Assembly (NCBI RefSeq): GCF_027497355.1
Contig: NZ_CP114909.1
Coordinates: forward strand, 3,553,001 to 3,617,000
Length of the DNA: 64,000 bases
Origin: Micromonospora sp. WMMA1947
GTDB lineage: Bacteria; Actinomycetota; Actinomycetes; Mycobacteriales; Micromonosporaceae
Direction of reading: 5' to 3'
Shown here: positions 1-8,446 of the stretch, piece after piece
How the letters are laid out: every line of letters starts with the position of its first letter
Position numbering within the stretch: the stretch's first letter is position 1
Translations under genes and position numbers: made by a program
Notes under the pieces: generated by a model
Database searches by the model: none
The model's input: only the letters and a program-made list of their open reading frames with translations
Told to the model about the DNA's origin: nothing

Positions 1-408
1 CACCCGCTGCTGACCGACGAGTACGACGCGCTCGCCGCCGGGCCGGTCGTGGTCGGCTGGGACGCCTCCGCCGGATCCGAGGCCGCGCTCGCCGCCGCCC
101 GTCGCCTCTTCCCGGAGCGCGAGATCGTCCTGGCCGCCGTCGACGGCGACGAGGGGGACGCGCCGGAGACGGTCGACGGGGTGACGACAGTGCGCGTACG
201 CGCCGGCGGCGGCGCGCCCGGCCGCGCGGTGGCCGACGCGCTCTCCGCCGTCGCCACCGAGCGCAAGGCGAGCCTGGTCGTGGTCGGCTCGCGCGGCCGC
301 ACGGCGGTGCGCAAGATCCTGCTCGGCAGCGTCGCCATGGCCACGCTGCACCGCGCCCACCGGCCGGTCATGGTGGTGCCGCAGAGCCCGGTCCGCGAAA
401 CCGAGTAG
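1..408 (+). CDS. Universal stress protein (UspA family), 5' end outside window
   Basis: The reading frame is open from base 1, so the N-terminus lies upstream; an internal GTG at 49 is probably not the start. The visible part begins with the usual UspA beta strand (PVVVGWDASAGS) and ends with the ATP-binding signature G-x2-G-x9-G-S (GSRG...GS around 292-330) followed by RPVMVVP. UspA proteins bind ATP and act in the cytoplasm in stress or dormancy responses. About 16 residues precede this domain, so it may be the second half of a tandem-domain protein. Family assignment is firm; the exact role cannot be read from sequence. Confidence 0.88.
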   Translation, partial: HPLLTDEYDALAAGPVVVGWDASAGSEAALAAARRLFPEREIVLAAVDGDEGDAPETVDGVTTVRVRAGGGAPGRAVADALSAVATERKASLVVVGSRGRTAVRKILLGSVAMATLHRAHRPVMVVPQSPVRETE

Positions 409-568
409 CGGTCACCGGACCAGCACGGGTGTCTCCCGGGCCGGGAGACACCCGTGGCGTTCCACTCGTGCGTCGGCAGTCCGGTGGGCGCCTCAGCGCT
501 GGCTGCTGTCGATGTGTGCCAACTATCCTCGGTATCGGAGAGCCAGTCGCCATCCGACGGAGTGGTCG

Positions 569-1783
569 ATGCTGAAAGGTCTGGCAGCGGACCGGCACGC
601 GCAGGGGGACAGCCGCCGGCTCAACCTCGGCGCGGTGCTGCGGCGCGTCCACCTGACCGGTCCGGTCACGCGCGTCGAGCTGGCCGAGTGGATGGGCGTC
701 AACCGCAGCACCGTCATGGCGCTCACCGCGGAACTGGCGGCGGCCGGCCTGGTCCGGGAGGTGGCGGCCGGTGGCAGCGGGCGGGCCGGGCGTCCGTCGC
801 GTGTGGTGCGTCCCTCCTCCGACACCGTCTACGTCCTCGCGTTCGACATCGCCGTGGACCGGCTCGTGGCCGCCCGTGTCGGGCTCGGCGGGGTGATCTC
901 GGCGCGGCTGGAGGCGGAACGGCCGCGGGCCGGTGCCGACCTCGACTCGGTGGTCTCGGTGCTCGCCGACTTCGGGCGGGCGCTGCACCACGCCGCGCCA
1001 CCCGGGTCGGTGTGCGTGGGCGTCGGCGCCTCCTACTGCGGCATGATCCGGCCGGGGGACGGGATGGTCCGGTTCGGACCGGACATGGGGTGGGTGGACC
1101 AGGCGTTCGGCGCCGAGCTGGCCGGGCGGCTGGACCTGGGCCTCCCTGTCCTGGTCGGCAACGAGGCGCACCTGGGCGCGCTGGCCGAGCATCAGCGCGG
1201 GGCCGGTGTCGGCGTGCAGAACCTCGTCTACCTGCACGGTGACGTGGGTGTCGGCGGCGGGATCATCGTGGGCGGGGAACTGCTCGACGGCGACGGCGGG
1301 TACGCCTCCGAGGTCGGGCACATGCTCGTGAACCCGTACCAGGGGCGGGCCTGCGGCTGCGGCTCGCGCGGGTGTCTGGAGGCCGAGGTCGGTGAGCGGG
1401 CGCTGCTCGACGTCGCGGGCCGCCCGGCGCAGGAGAAGGGGCGCGAGGCGGTACGCGCGGTGGTCGCCGCCGCCGCTCAGGGGGAACCGGCAGCGCAGGA
1501 GGCGCTGCGGCACATCGGTGACTGGCTGGGCATCGGCGTGGCGAACGTGATCAACCTGTTCAACCCGGGCGTGGTGATCTTCGGGGGCACGCTCAGCGAG
1601 GTCTTCCCGGTCTGCGCCGGTCACGTCCGCAGCCGGATCGCCGCGAACGTGCTGCCCATCTCCCGCGACAAGGCCCAACTGCGGGTGTCCGCGCTCGGCT
1701 ACGACGCGACCCTGATCGGCGCCGCCGAACTGGGCTTCTCACCCTTGTTCGCCGACCCCCTCGGAGTCCCCACTGCCGGGTGA
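569..1783 (+). CDS. ROK-family transcriptional regulator
   Basis: This 404-residue protein has an N-terminal winged helix-turn-helix (about residues 18-65, with VNRSTVMALTAEL as recognition region) and a C-terminal ROK sugar-kinase-like domain. The ROK zinc motif is present (GH-x9-CGCGSRGCLE, near residues 250-275). The phosphate-binding DIGGT loop of true ROK kinases is replaced by DIAVD, and the catalytic NDA is NEA, so it should bind a sugar-type effector without phosphorylating it. The start at 569 was preferred over ATG 512 because GGAG lies just upstream and the HTH then begins at the normal distance. Such regulators usually repress sugar-uptake genes, but none is adjacent. Confidence 0.85.
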   Translation: MLKGLAADRHAQGDSRRLNLGAVLRRVHLTGPVTRVELAEWMGVNRSTVMALTAELAAAGLVREVAAGGSGRAGRPSRVVRPSSDTVYVLAFDIAVDRLVAARVGLGGVISARLEAERPRAGADLDSVVSVLADFGRALHHAAPPGSVCVGVGASYCGMIRPGDGMVRFGPDMGWVDQAFGAELAGRLDLGLPVLVGNEAHLGALAEHQRGAGVGVQNLVYLHGDVGVGGGIIVGGELLDGDGGYASEVGHMLVNPYQGRACGCGSRGCLEAEVGERALLDVAGRPAQEKGREAVRAVVAAAAQGEPAAQEALRHIGDWLGIGVANVINLFNPGVVIFGGTLSEVFPVCAGHVRSRIAANVLPISRDKAQLRVSALGYDATLIGAAELGFSPLFADPLGVPTAG

Positions 1784-1831
1784 GCCCGCGCGCCGCGCAC
1801 CGCCGCGCGTTCAGCCTCCCTTGAGCGCGTT

Positions 1832-1898
1832 GATCTTGCGCTTCCGGCCCTGACAAAGCGCGCCAAAGGTGCATCCCAGGGGCCGAAACTGCAAGATC
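1832..1898. repeat. GATCTTGC-type intergenic palindrome, copy A
   Basis: Left arm starts GATCTTGCGCTTCCGGCCC; the right arm ends CTGCAAGATC and is its imperfect inverse complement, with a loop of about 25 nt. Two related copies lie at 36849-36917 and 56657-56723. The IS110 element begins immediately after the right arm. Likely an intergenic hairpin or REP-like repeat. Confidence 0.7.
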
Positions 1899-1912
1899 TG
1901 TGAAGGTGTTTG

Positions 1913-2983
1913 TCAAGCGTTGGTTTCGAGGGTGCGCCAGATTTGGCGGGCTATGTAGCGTTTGAGGCTGCGGGTGATTTCGGCTGGGGTGCGGCCTTCG
2001 GTGGTGCGGCGTTCGACGTAGTCCTTGGTGGGTTGGTGGCATCGTTGGCGGGTTTTCGCGATGGTGTGTAGGGCGGCGTTGAGGGTGCGGTCGCCGCCTC
2101 GGTTGAGGCGGTGGCGGATGGTGCGTCCGGAGTTGGCGGGGACGGGGCTGGCGCCGGCGAGTGAGGCGAAGGCGGCTTCGTTGCGGAACCGGCCGGGGTG
2201 TGACCAGGCGGTCAGTGCGATCGCGGCGGTGACGGGGCCGATCCCGGGTTGGTCGAGCAGGGTGGGGCAGAGCTTGTCGACCAGGGTGCGGATCTCGGCG
2301 AGGTTGGCTTTCAGGAGCTTCTCGAGGGTCAGGATCTGCTCGGCCAGGGCTGCCAGTTGAGTGCGGCGCAGTCGGTCAAGTCCGCTGCCGCTGCCGGTGC
2401 CGGTGGTGAGGGTGGTGGCGTGTTGGACCTGCCGCAGGGTGTTCAGTCCGCGCATCTGTGTGCGTAGATCGTCGTCGGCGGTGAGGATCAGCGATTTGAA
2501 CAGGTTGATGGTGGCGGTGCGGGTGTCGCTGTAGTGGCGGCGGCAGACGTGCAGCAGGCGCAGGGCTTCCCGGTCGCCGTCGGCGCGGGGCGTGGCGACG
2601 TGGTCGGCGGCCAGCACCGCGCGAGCGGCGTGCACGGCGTCCAACGCGTCGGACTTGCCGCCTCGCCGACGGCGTCCGGCAGCGGGTTTGGGTGCTTCCA
2701 GGACGTCCTCACCCGCGGCGCGCAGGACACGCAGCAGGCCGACCCCGTGACACCGGGCGCCGTCCAGGGCCCAGGCCCGCCGGCCCGTTCCCAGCCCGGT
2801 CGTCTGCCGCCCGGCCCAGGCCAGCAGAACAGCGGCGCCGTCGGCGGTGGCCGGCACGGTGATCTCGGCCAGCACTGTCCCGACCGGGGTGGTCACCGCG
2901 GCGGTGTGCGTATCGGTATGGGTATCCACACCGATGACCGCGTCAACACGGCCGGCCAGACGATCTGCCAGGATGGAAGGCAC
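1913..2983 (-). CDS. IS110-family transposase (DEDD recombinase)
   Basis: A 356-residue protein with the N-terminal RuvC-like DEDD domain and the C-terminal Transposase_20 domain. Visible acidic residues are D20 (GVDTHTD), D74 (WALDGA, where most relatives have Glu) and D112/D115 (KSDALDA). The C-terminal part has the helix-hairpin-like LLDQPGIGPVTA and the serine region ASLAGASPVPANSG. The GTG start at 2983 is preceded by GGGAGA at good spacing; an upstream ATG at 3052 would intrude into the non-coding end. The protein catalyses excision and insertion of the element. No frameshift or internal stop is seen, so it may be active, subject to the effect of the E-to-D change. Confidence 0.92.
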   Translation of the reverse strand: MPSILADRLAGRVDAVIGVDTHTDTHTAAVTTPVGTVLAEITVPATADGAAVLLAWAGRQTTGLGTGRRAWALDGARCHGVGLLRVLRAAGEDVLEAPKPAAGRRRRGGKSDALDAVHAARAVLAADHVATPRADGDREALRLLHVCRRHYSDTRTATINLFKSLILTADDDLRTQMRGLNTLRQVQHATTLTTGTGSGSGLDRLRRTQLAALAEQILTLEKLLKANLAEIRTLVDKLCPTLLDQPGIGPVTAAIALTAWSHPGRFRNEAAFASLAGASPVPANSGRTIRHRLNRGGDRTLNAALHTIAKTRQRCHQPTKDYVERRTTEGRTPAEITRSLKRYIARQIWRTLETNA

Positions 2984-3179
2984 GGACGGTTCTCCCTTGC
3001 ACGGGACGACGTTCGGACGGCGTCGGCCCGGGAGACGATCACCCGGCGGCACATCTGTGATGAGTCACGCGACACCAATCGCGGACAGGCTTCTGATCAG
3101 GCCAGCAAGGTGGGCCGGGCCGACGCCGGCAACCCACGAGGACAGGTCGCGCTTCACGGCACACCCTTCTGCGGTGGCC
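2984..3179 (-). ncRNA. Candidate bridge-RNA region of the IS110 element
   Basis: This non-coding stretch lies between the inferred left end and the transposase start. IS110-group recombinases are known to use a structured guide (bridge) RNA transcribed from this end, containing loops that pair with target and donor DNA. Inference here rests on position and size only. I did not fold it or identify guide loops. Confidence 0.35.
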
Positions 3180-3318
3180 AGATCTTGCATGAGTCACTCG
3201 TCGATCACCGACGTCGAACCCTACCGATACCAACCCCTCCCGGAACCGGCCCACCTATAGAAGCGTCGCCGGGCCGGGCCGGGCCGGGGCGGGGCCGGAC
3301 CGGGCCAGGGCGGGGCGT

Positions 3319-4251
3319 TCAGGGCTTCAGGCGGTGGGTCAGCCACGGGAGCAGGGACTCGCCCTGTAGGCGCTGGAAGGCCCGCACCGTGGGGATGCCG
3401 GGTGGCGGGGGCTGGCGGGCGCCGTCGAGGAAGAACCCGGTGAGTCCGGCCAGCACCCCGGTCAGGTCGGCCGGGTCGACGTCGGCGGTCAGTCGCCGGG
3501 CGGCCAGCAGCGCGTCGGGGTCGTGTCCGCCGTACACCTGCACGTTGACGACGGTGAGCAGGGTGTCCAACCAGGCCGGTCCCCGGCAGGCCCAGGGCCA
3601 GTCGACAACGGTGACCGACCCGTCCGGGCCGAGCAGCAGGTTGTCGGCGCGCACGTCGACGTGACAGAGCGTGTCGCCGTCGAGCGCGGCCAGCCCTCGC
3701 TCGGCGGCGGCGCACAGCTCGGGCAGGTGGGACCGGGCCCACGGGTCGAGGTCGGTCGGCGGGTCGGCGGCGAGGCGCCGCCAGCCGCCGAAGTCGTGTG
3801 CGAGCCGTTCGGCGGCGGTGGGGGTGGGCGCGACGGCGGGCGCCGGGGTGAGCGCGGCGGCCATCGTCTCCAGCGTGGACAGCACGGCGGCCAGTTCGTC
3901 GGCCCGCCACGGGGTGACCGGGTGCCGGCCCTCCACGTCGGCGAAGACCAGCGCGATCCACTCGCCGTCGTCGTAGCTGCCGAGCAGCCGGGGTGCGGGC
4001 GCGTCCGGCGGCAGGGCGTCGGCGATCCGGGCCTCGGCGCGGTGCAGGGTGGGGCTGCGGTCGTTCTGCGCCGGGCTGACCGCCTTGACGAAGGCCCGGC
4101 CACCGCCTGCGGTACGGACGCGGTCGGCGGTGCCGGGGGAGAAGCCGCCCGGCTGGGACTGCGCGGCCGCCACCCGGTCGCCGAGGACTGCTTCGACGCC
4201 GTCGCGGACGTGCGGGGGCAGCTCGTGCCAGTGCAGCCGGGTCTTCGTCAC
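3319..4251 (-). CDS. Aminoglycoside phosphotransferase-like kinase (APH superfamily)
   Basis: This 310-residue protein has the protein-kinase-like fold of the APH/choline kinase superfamily. The catalytic loop HVDVRADN (HxDxxxxN, about residue 195) and the metal-binding VVDW about 15 residues later are intact. The N-lobe lysine is probably FVKAV near residue 65. Substrates in this family range from aminoglycosides to sugars and choline, and nothing here fixes the substrate; the low similarity to classical resistance enzymes argues against naming it a resistance gene. It is monocistronic between the IS element and a DHFR-like gene on the same strand. Confidence 0.8.
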   Translation of the reverse strand: MTKTRLHWHELPPHVRDGVEAVLGDRVAAAQSQPGGFSPGTADRVRTAGGGRAFVKAVSPAQNDRSPTLHRAEARIADALPPDAPAPRLLGSYDDGEWIALVFADVEGRHPVTPWRADELAAVLSTLETMAAALTPAPAVAPTPTAAERLAHDFGGWRRLAADPPTDLDPWARSHLPELCAAAERGLAALDGDTLCHVDVRADNLLLGPDGSVTVVDWPWACRGPAWLDTLLTVVNVQVYGGHDPDALLAARRLTADVDPADLTGVLAGLTGFFLDGARQPPPPGIPTVRAFQRLQGESLLPWLTHRLKP

Positions 4252-4291
4252 CGCTCCACGGTGCGTGCCGCCCGCCGCCGGGGCAACCGGG

Positions 4292-4867
4292 TTAACCGTT
4301 GCGCGTGTAGTGCAGGACGACCACGCCGGCGTCGAACGGGCGCGCCGAGGTGAGCGTGAGGCGCCGCGGATCGAAGCCGCTGTCGACGAGTTTGATGCCG
4401 CTGCCGACGACCACCGGGTTGAGCTTGACCACCATCTCGTCGATCTCGTCGAGGAGCTGACCGGCGAGCCGGCCGCCGCCGCAGAGCCAGATGTCGCGCC
4501 CGGGGCGGGTCTTCAGCTCGCGGACGAGGGCCACCGGGTCGCCGTCGACGACGTGCACGTCCGGGTAGTCGGCAGGGGGCAGCGAGCGGCTGAACACGTA
4601 CTGCTCGAGGTGGGCGTAGGGGCTGGTGACGCCGAGCTGCAGGCCCGGCTCGTAGCTGCCGCGGCCCATCAGCACGGTGTCGAAGCGACCGGCGGGCGGG
4701 GAGTCGATGCCGAGCTGGGCGTGGGCGAACGTGGGCAGCGTCTGGGGCCACTCGGCCGCCAGGTGGGGCGCCAGGTCGGGCGTGAGGGGGAGGAAGTCGA
4801 ACGACCCGTCGGGCGCGGCGATGAAGCCGTCGAGGGTGCTGGCGACGAAGTAGACGAGCTTGCGCAA
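4292..4867 (-). CDS. Dihydrofolate reductase / RibD C-terminal-like protein
   Basis: This 191-residue protein begins with KLVYFVASTLDGFIAAPDGS, the N-terminal pattern of the RibD C-terminal/DHFR-like family, and keeps the nucleotide-binding WLCGGGRLAGQLL segment about residue 133. Such proteins bind NADPH and reduce pterin- or pyrimidine-like substrates, but most members have no assigned substrate. The start appears to be TTG at 4867, with GGAG five bases upstream; no nearby ATG fits the family start. It is divergent from the TetR gene at 4960 and shares its 92-bp control region, so it is the probable regulatory target. Confidence 0.8.
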   Translation of the reverse strand: MRKLVYFVASTLDGFIAAPDGSFDFLPLTPDLAPHLAAEWPQTLPTFAHAQLGIDSPPAGRFDTVLMGRGSYEPGLQLGVTSPYAHLEQYVFSRSLPPADYPDVHVVDGDPVALVRELKTRPGRDIWLCGGGRLAGQLLDEIDEMVVKLNPVVVGSGIKLVDSGFDPRRLTLTSARPFDAGVVVLHYTRNG

Positions 4868-4891
4868 ACCGGCTCCGATGTCCGAGGTGAT

Positions 4892-4945
4892 CCACGACGG
4901 CTGTCGTGGTTCGATGGCGAATCTACAACACCTGTCGTGGTTGTT
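4892..4945. promoter_or_regulatory. Probable TetR operator region with repeated CTGTCGTGGTT
   Basis: The divergent intergenic region has a perfect 7-bp inverted repeat (CCACGAC-4-GTCGTGG, 4892-4909). It also has two copies of CTGTCGTGGTT (4901-4911 and 4932-4942) spaced 31 bp, three helical turns, apart. The second lies in an imperfect dyad flanked by ACAAC and GTTGT. This fits binding of a TetR dimer pair. Inference from symmetry only. Confidence 0.6.
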
Positions 4946-4959
4946 GCTAGTGTGTTCGC

Positions 4960-5538
4960 GTGGCCAGGAATCCGGAACGCCGTACCCTGCTCGCCGACGC
5001 CGGCCTGCGGATCCTCGCCGACGCGGGCGCGCGCGGGCTGACCCACCGGGCGGTCGACGCCGAGGCGGGTGTGCCCACCGGCACCACCTCGAACTACTTC
5101 CCGTCCCGCGCGGCCCTGCTCGCCGGCCTGGCCGAACGCATCTTCGACCGGATCGCCCCCGACCCGGCCGTCCTGGCCGACCTCGGCCGCCGCGAGCCGT
5201 CGCTCGCGCTGATGACCGACTACCTGCGCGACATCGTCGCGCGCACCACCCGCGAGCCGGGCCTCACCCGGGCGCTGTTCGAGCTTCGGCTGGAGGCCGC
5301 GCGCCGCCCGGAGCTGCGGGCCGCGCTCGGCGGCGTGCTGCGCCAGGGGTACGCCGACGACGTCGCCCACCACACCGCCGCCGGACTGCCAGGCGGGGCG
5401 TACGAGGTGGCGCTGCTGCACTACGCGGTCGACGGGCTCCTGCTCGACCTGCTCACCACCTCGATCGACGCCGGGTTCGACACCGATCAGGTGGTCTCGG
5501 ACCTCGTCTCCCGTCTGGTCGGCGGCACCACCGGTTGA
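4960..5538 (+). CDS. TetR-family transcriptional regulator
   Basis: This 192-residue protein has an N-terminal TetR HTH (residues about 8-55; LTHRAVDAEAGVPTGTTSNYFPSR is the recognition region) and an all-helical ligand domain with ALFELRLEAARRPELR, common in actinobacterial TetR proteins of the TetR_C_17 type. GTG start at 4960. It is divergent from the DHFR-like gene and probably represses it and itself through the dyads at 4892-4945. The ligand is unknown. Confidence 0.88.
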   Translation: MARNPERRTLLADAGLRILADAGARGLTHRAVDAEAGVPTGTTSNYFPSRAALLAGLAERIFDRIAPDPAVLADLGRREPSLALMTDYLRDIVARTTREPGLTRALFELRLEAARRPELRAALGGVLRQGYADDVAHHTAAGLPGGAYEVALLHYAVDGLLLDLLTTSIDAGFDTDQVVSDLVSRLVGGTTG

Positions 5539-5612
5539 GCCTCCTCGCCGTGCGTTAACCCGGGGCAGCCAGCGGGAACGCTGGCGCGGACGCCCCTGGG
5601 AAGGAGCAACGG

Positions 5613-6758
5613 ATGAGGGAACGCACCGGACTGACCATCGGCGTGCTCGGCTCCTACGGCGGTCGCAACCTCGGCGACGAGGCGATCCTCACGGGTCTCC
5701 TGGACGATCTGCGCCGCCACGAGCCAAACGCCCGGATCATCGTCTTCTCCCGCAACCCGGCGCACACCGCGCTGGCCCACCCCGAGGTCGAGGCGGTGCC
5801 GTGGGAGGGCGTCAGCCGCGTCGACTCGTCCCCGGTGCTCAACCAGCTCGACCTGCTCATCCTCGGCGGCGGCGGGATCCTCTACGACAAGGAGGCCCGG
5901 CGCTACCTGCGGGTGGTCCGGGTCGCCCAGGAGCGCGGGCTGCCGCTGATCACGTACGCGGTCGGGGTCGGCCCGCTCACCGACACGCTGGACAGCGGCA
6001 TGGTGCGTGAAACCCTGGCGCAGGCCGTCGAGGTGACAGTCCGCGACCAGGAGTCCCGGATGGTGCTGGAGGAGGCGGGCCTGGTGAACCCGATCACCGT
6101 CACCGCCGACCCGGCGTTCCTGCTCGAACCGGAGGAGTTCCCCCAGCAGTGGCTGCGCGAGGAGGGCGTACCGGCCGGCTCCCGGCTGGTCGGGCTCAGC
6201 GTGCGCGAGCCGGGCCGGGCCGCCGAACGGCTCGACGTGGACGGCTACCACCGCCTGCTCGCCCAGATCGGTGATTTCCTGGTGCACCGGATCGACGCGC
6301 ACGTGCTGTTCGTGCCGATGGAACGCGACGACATCCGGCACTCCCACGGCGTGCTGTCGCACATGACCGCCGCCGACCGGGGCCGCATCCTGCACGGCGA
6401 CTACCGCCCGGCGCAGATCCTCGGGCTGATGCGCCACTTCGACCTCGCGGTCGGCATGCGCCTGCACTTCCTGATCTTCGCGGCCATGATGGGCACGCCG
6501 TTCCTGCCGCTGCCGTACGCCGGAAAGGTCTTCGACCTGGCCCAGCGGCTCGGTGTGCCGGCGCTGCGCGGCGTGGAACGGGAGGTGGAGGGCCCGTTGC
6601 TGGCCGAGGTGGACCGGCTGTGGGACGAGCGGGCGGCCCGGGCCGACGCGACCGCACGCCGGGTCGCGGAGGTCTGCGAGCAGGCGCGCGGCACCTCCCA
6701 GGTGACCCGCAGCGTGCTGGACAGCATTCGGGCCCGCACGCTGACGCCCGCGGTGTGA
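5613..6758 (+). CDS. Polysaccharide pyruvyl transferase family protein (CsaB-like)
   Basis: A 381-residue protein with the family's N-terminal GVLGSYGGRNLGDEAIL, the central LDLLILGGGGILYD and the C-terminal GMRLHFLIFAAMMGTPFLPLPY segment. Known members transfer pyruvate from phosphoenolpyruvate to sugars of cell-wall polymers, forming ketals that anchor S-layer proteins or modify glycans. The start is set by AAGGAG eight bases before ATG 5613. It stands alone, so its polymer substrate cannot be inferred. Confidence 0.85.
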   Translation: MRERTGLTIGVLGSYGGRNLGDEAILTGLLDDLRRHEPNARIIVFSRNPAHTALAHPEVEAVPWEGVSRVDSSPVLNQLDLLILGGGGILYDKEARRYLRVVRVAQERGLPLITYAVGVGPLTDTLDSGMVRETLAQAVEVTVRDQESRMVLEEAGLVNPITVTADPAFLLEPEEFPQQWLREEGVPAGSRLVGLSVREPGRAAERLDVDGYHRLLAQIGDFLVHRIDAHVLFVPMERDDIRHSHGVLSHMTAADRGRILHGDYRPAQILGLMRHFDLAVGMRLHFLIFAAMMGTPFLPLPYAGKVFDLAQRLGVPALRGVEREVEGPLLAEVDRLWDERAARADATARRVAEVCEQARGTSQVTRSVLDSIRARTLTPAV

Positions 6759-6767
6759 GCCGGGCCG

Positions 6768-6974
6768 TCAGACCGCCGGGCCGCGCCAGGAGTAGACCCA
6801 CTCCCGGCCCGGCTGGTCGTCCGACTCCAGCTCGTAGATCTGCGCCTCCGCGAGTCCCTGCGACCCGAGGTGGTGGTGGGTCAGCGGCGGGCGGCCGTTG
6901 ACGTCCAGCTCGACGGTGACGGTCTCGCCGTCGGCCGTACCGCCCACCAGAGGGATCTGCACCGTGGAAGCCAT
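6768..6974 (-). CDS. Conserved small actinobacterial protein, function unknown
   Basis: A 68-residue acidic protein with no signal peptide or membrane segment. It opens with a beta-rich VQIPLVGGTADGETVTVELD stretch followed by PPLTHHHLG and ends YELESDDQPGREWVYSWRG. I recognise this pattern as a recurrent uncharacterised actinobacterial protein but can give no function. It lies convergent to the pyruvyltransferase gene with only 9 bp between the stops. Confidence 0.6.
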   Translation of the reverse strand: MASTVQIPLVGGTADGETVTVELDVNGRPPLTHHHLGSQGLAEAQIYELESDDQPGREWVYSWRGPAV

Positions 6975-7059
6975 GCGCCCATCCTGCCCCGGCCGGCCCG
7001 CCCGCGCAGGGGATCACGCGGGGCAGCGGACCGGACACACCGCGTACTAGGGTCCGGAA

Positions 7060-7581
7060 ATGGCGCACCCGACGATCGATCCGACACTCGGTCCGGTCCT
7101 CGCCCGCACGGGCGGCGAACGGGCAATCCTCGACGCGTTCCTCGACCTGCATCGCGCCAACGTGCTGCGCAAGGTGCGCGGCCTGACCGACGCCGACGCC
7201 GGCCGGCGGCTGGTGCCCTCACTGACCACCCTGGCCGGGCTGCTCAAGCACCTGGCCCTGGTCGAGGGCAACTGGTTCCGCCGCCTGTTCGCCCCCGAGC
7301 CGGGCGACGTCTACCTCACCTCCCAGGCCGACGCCGACGCCAGCTTCACGCTGCGCGCCGGCGAGACGGTCGAGACGCTCGCCGCCGCGTACGAGGCGGC
7401 CTGCGACGAGTCCCGCCGGGTCGCCGCCCGGTTCGACCTCGACCACGTGGTGCCGCATCCGCAACTCGGCGAGGTGTCGCTGCGCTGGGTGCTGGTGCAC
7501 CTGATCGAGGAGACCGCCCGGCACGCCGGGCACGCCGACATCCTGCGTGAGCTGACCGACGGCGAGACCGGCGCGATCTGA
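7060..7581 (+). CDS. DinB/DUF664-family protein
   Basis: A 173-residue four-helix protein of the DinB-like metalloenzyme superfamily. The three metal-ligand positions are visible: His in LLKHLALVEGNWF (about residue 65) and His-x3-His in EETARHAGHADILR near residue 150. Some superfamily members are thiol (mycothiol or bacillithiol) S-transferases, and DUF664 proteins are frequent in mycothiol-producing actinomycetes. The substrate is unknown. Its stop is 4 bp from the stop of the convergent kinase gene. Confidence 0.82.
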   Translation: MAHPTIDPTLGPVLARTGGERAILDAFLDLHRANVLRKVRGLTDADAGRRLVPSLTTLAGLLKHLALVEGNWFRRLFAPEPGDVYLTSQADADASFTLRAGETVETLAAAYEAACDESRRVAARFDLDHVVPHPQLGEVSLRWVLVHLIEETARHAGHADILRELTDGETGAI

Positions 7582-7585
7582 CGCC

Positions 7586-8446
7586 TCAGTCGCGGGGCAG
7601 CAGCCCGTCCGGGTACTCCATCCCGTCGTGCGTGCAGGCGGCGGCGGCCACCCGGGCGGCGTACCGGGCCGCGTCGAGGACGTCCGCGCCGCGCAGCCGG
7701 GCGGCGATCACCCCGGCGGCGAAGGCGTCCCCGGCGCCGTTGGTGTCCACGATCGGCCCCGGCGGGGTGGCGGCGGGCACGTGCGTCGGCGGCGCGCCGG
7801 GCGTGTGCAGCGTCGCGCCCGCCGCCCCGCCGGTGACAAGCACCGTGCGCGGCGCCAGCTCGGCCGCCTCCTTCGCGGCCCGCTCGCCGAGCCGCGTGTC
7901 GCTGACGAAGACCAGGTCGGCGATCCGGGCGAACGGGCGGTGGTAGTCGTTCTCGCCGTCCCAGTCGTGCAGGTCGGTGGAGACCGACGTGGCGGCGCGC
8001 AGCACCCCCAGCGAGTCCCGGGCCCAATCCATGATCGACAGGTGGACGTGGGTCGCCTCGGCCACGAGCGCGGCCAGCTCTGCGTCCCTGAACGGCGCCG
8101 GCCCCGACCAGGGACGCGGGTCGTGCAGCGACATCCGCCGCCCCGCCGGGTCGACCATGTTCACCGAGCGGCGGGTACCGGCCGGCGCGTCGGCGAGCGT
8201 CGTCCGGATCGAGGTACGCGCCAGCGCCGCCCGCACCACGTCACCGGCCGCGTCGGCACCGAGCACGTCGACGAGCGCCACCCGCAGGCCGAGCGCGTGC
8301 GCGGCCAGCGCCACCCCGGCCCCGGTGTTGCCGATCCGCATGTCGATCGGCGGCACCAGCAGCGAGTCGGCGACGGGCGGCGGCAGCGCGGGCACCTGGA
8401 CCCGGACGTCCACGCCGAGCCCGCCGATCACGAGAAGGTCGACCAT
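7586..8446 (-). CDS. PfkB/ribokinase-family carbohydrate kinase
   Basis: A 286-residue kinase with an N-terminal GGLGVDV, the substrate-binding RIGNTGAGVALAAHALG region and the C-terminal signature DTNGAGDAFAAGV (catalytic Asp in GAGD, about residue 230). It phosphorylates a sugar, nucleoside or related alcohol using ATP in the cytoplasm; the exact substrate is not readable. ATG 8446 gives the normal family N-terminus, so the longer frame to 8914 is not used. It is divergent from the SNF2 gene. Confidence 0.87.
   Translation of the reverse strand: MVDLLVIGGLGVDVRVQVPALPPPVADSLLVPPIDMRIGNTGAGVALAAHALGLRVALVDVLGADAAGDVVRAALARTSIRTTLADAPAGTRRSVNMVDPAGRRMSLHDPRPWSGPAPFRDAELAALVAEATHVHLSIMDWARDSLGVLRAATSVSTDLHDWDGENDYHRPFARIADLVFVSDTRLGERAAKEAAELAPRTVLVTGGAAGATLHTPGAPPTHVPAATPPGPIVDTNGAGDAFAAGVIAARLRGADVLDAARYAARVAAAACTHDGMEYPDGLLPRD

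Larger units (their letters stand above)
1900..3179 (-). mobile_element. IS110-family insertion sequence (approximate ends)
   Basis: The element contains one transposase gene (1913-2983, minus strand), a short end of about 13 nt after its stop codon, and about 196 nt of non-coding DNA before its start. Both proposed junctions carry AGATCT (1894-1899 and 3180-3185); on the left this is the end of the GATCTTGC palindrome. A long 5' non-coding end and a short 3' end are typical of the IS110 group. The boundaries are inferred only from the shared hexamer and layout; they need comparison with an empty site. Confidence 0.55.

Noticed and set aside
3319..4251. Named aminoglycoside-resistance gene.
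   Set aside because: Only general APH-superfamily motifs are seen; substrate specificity cannot be assigned.
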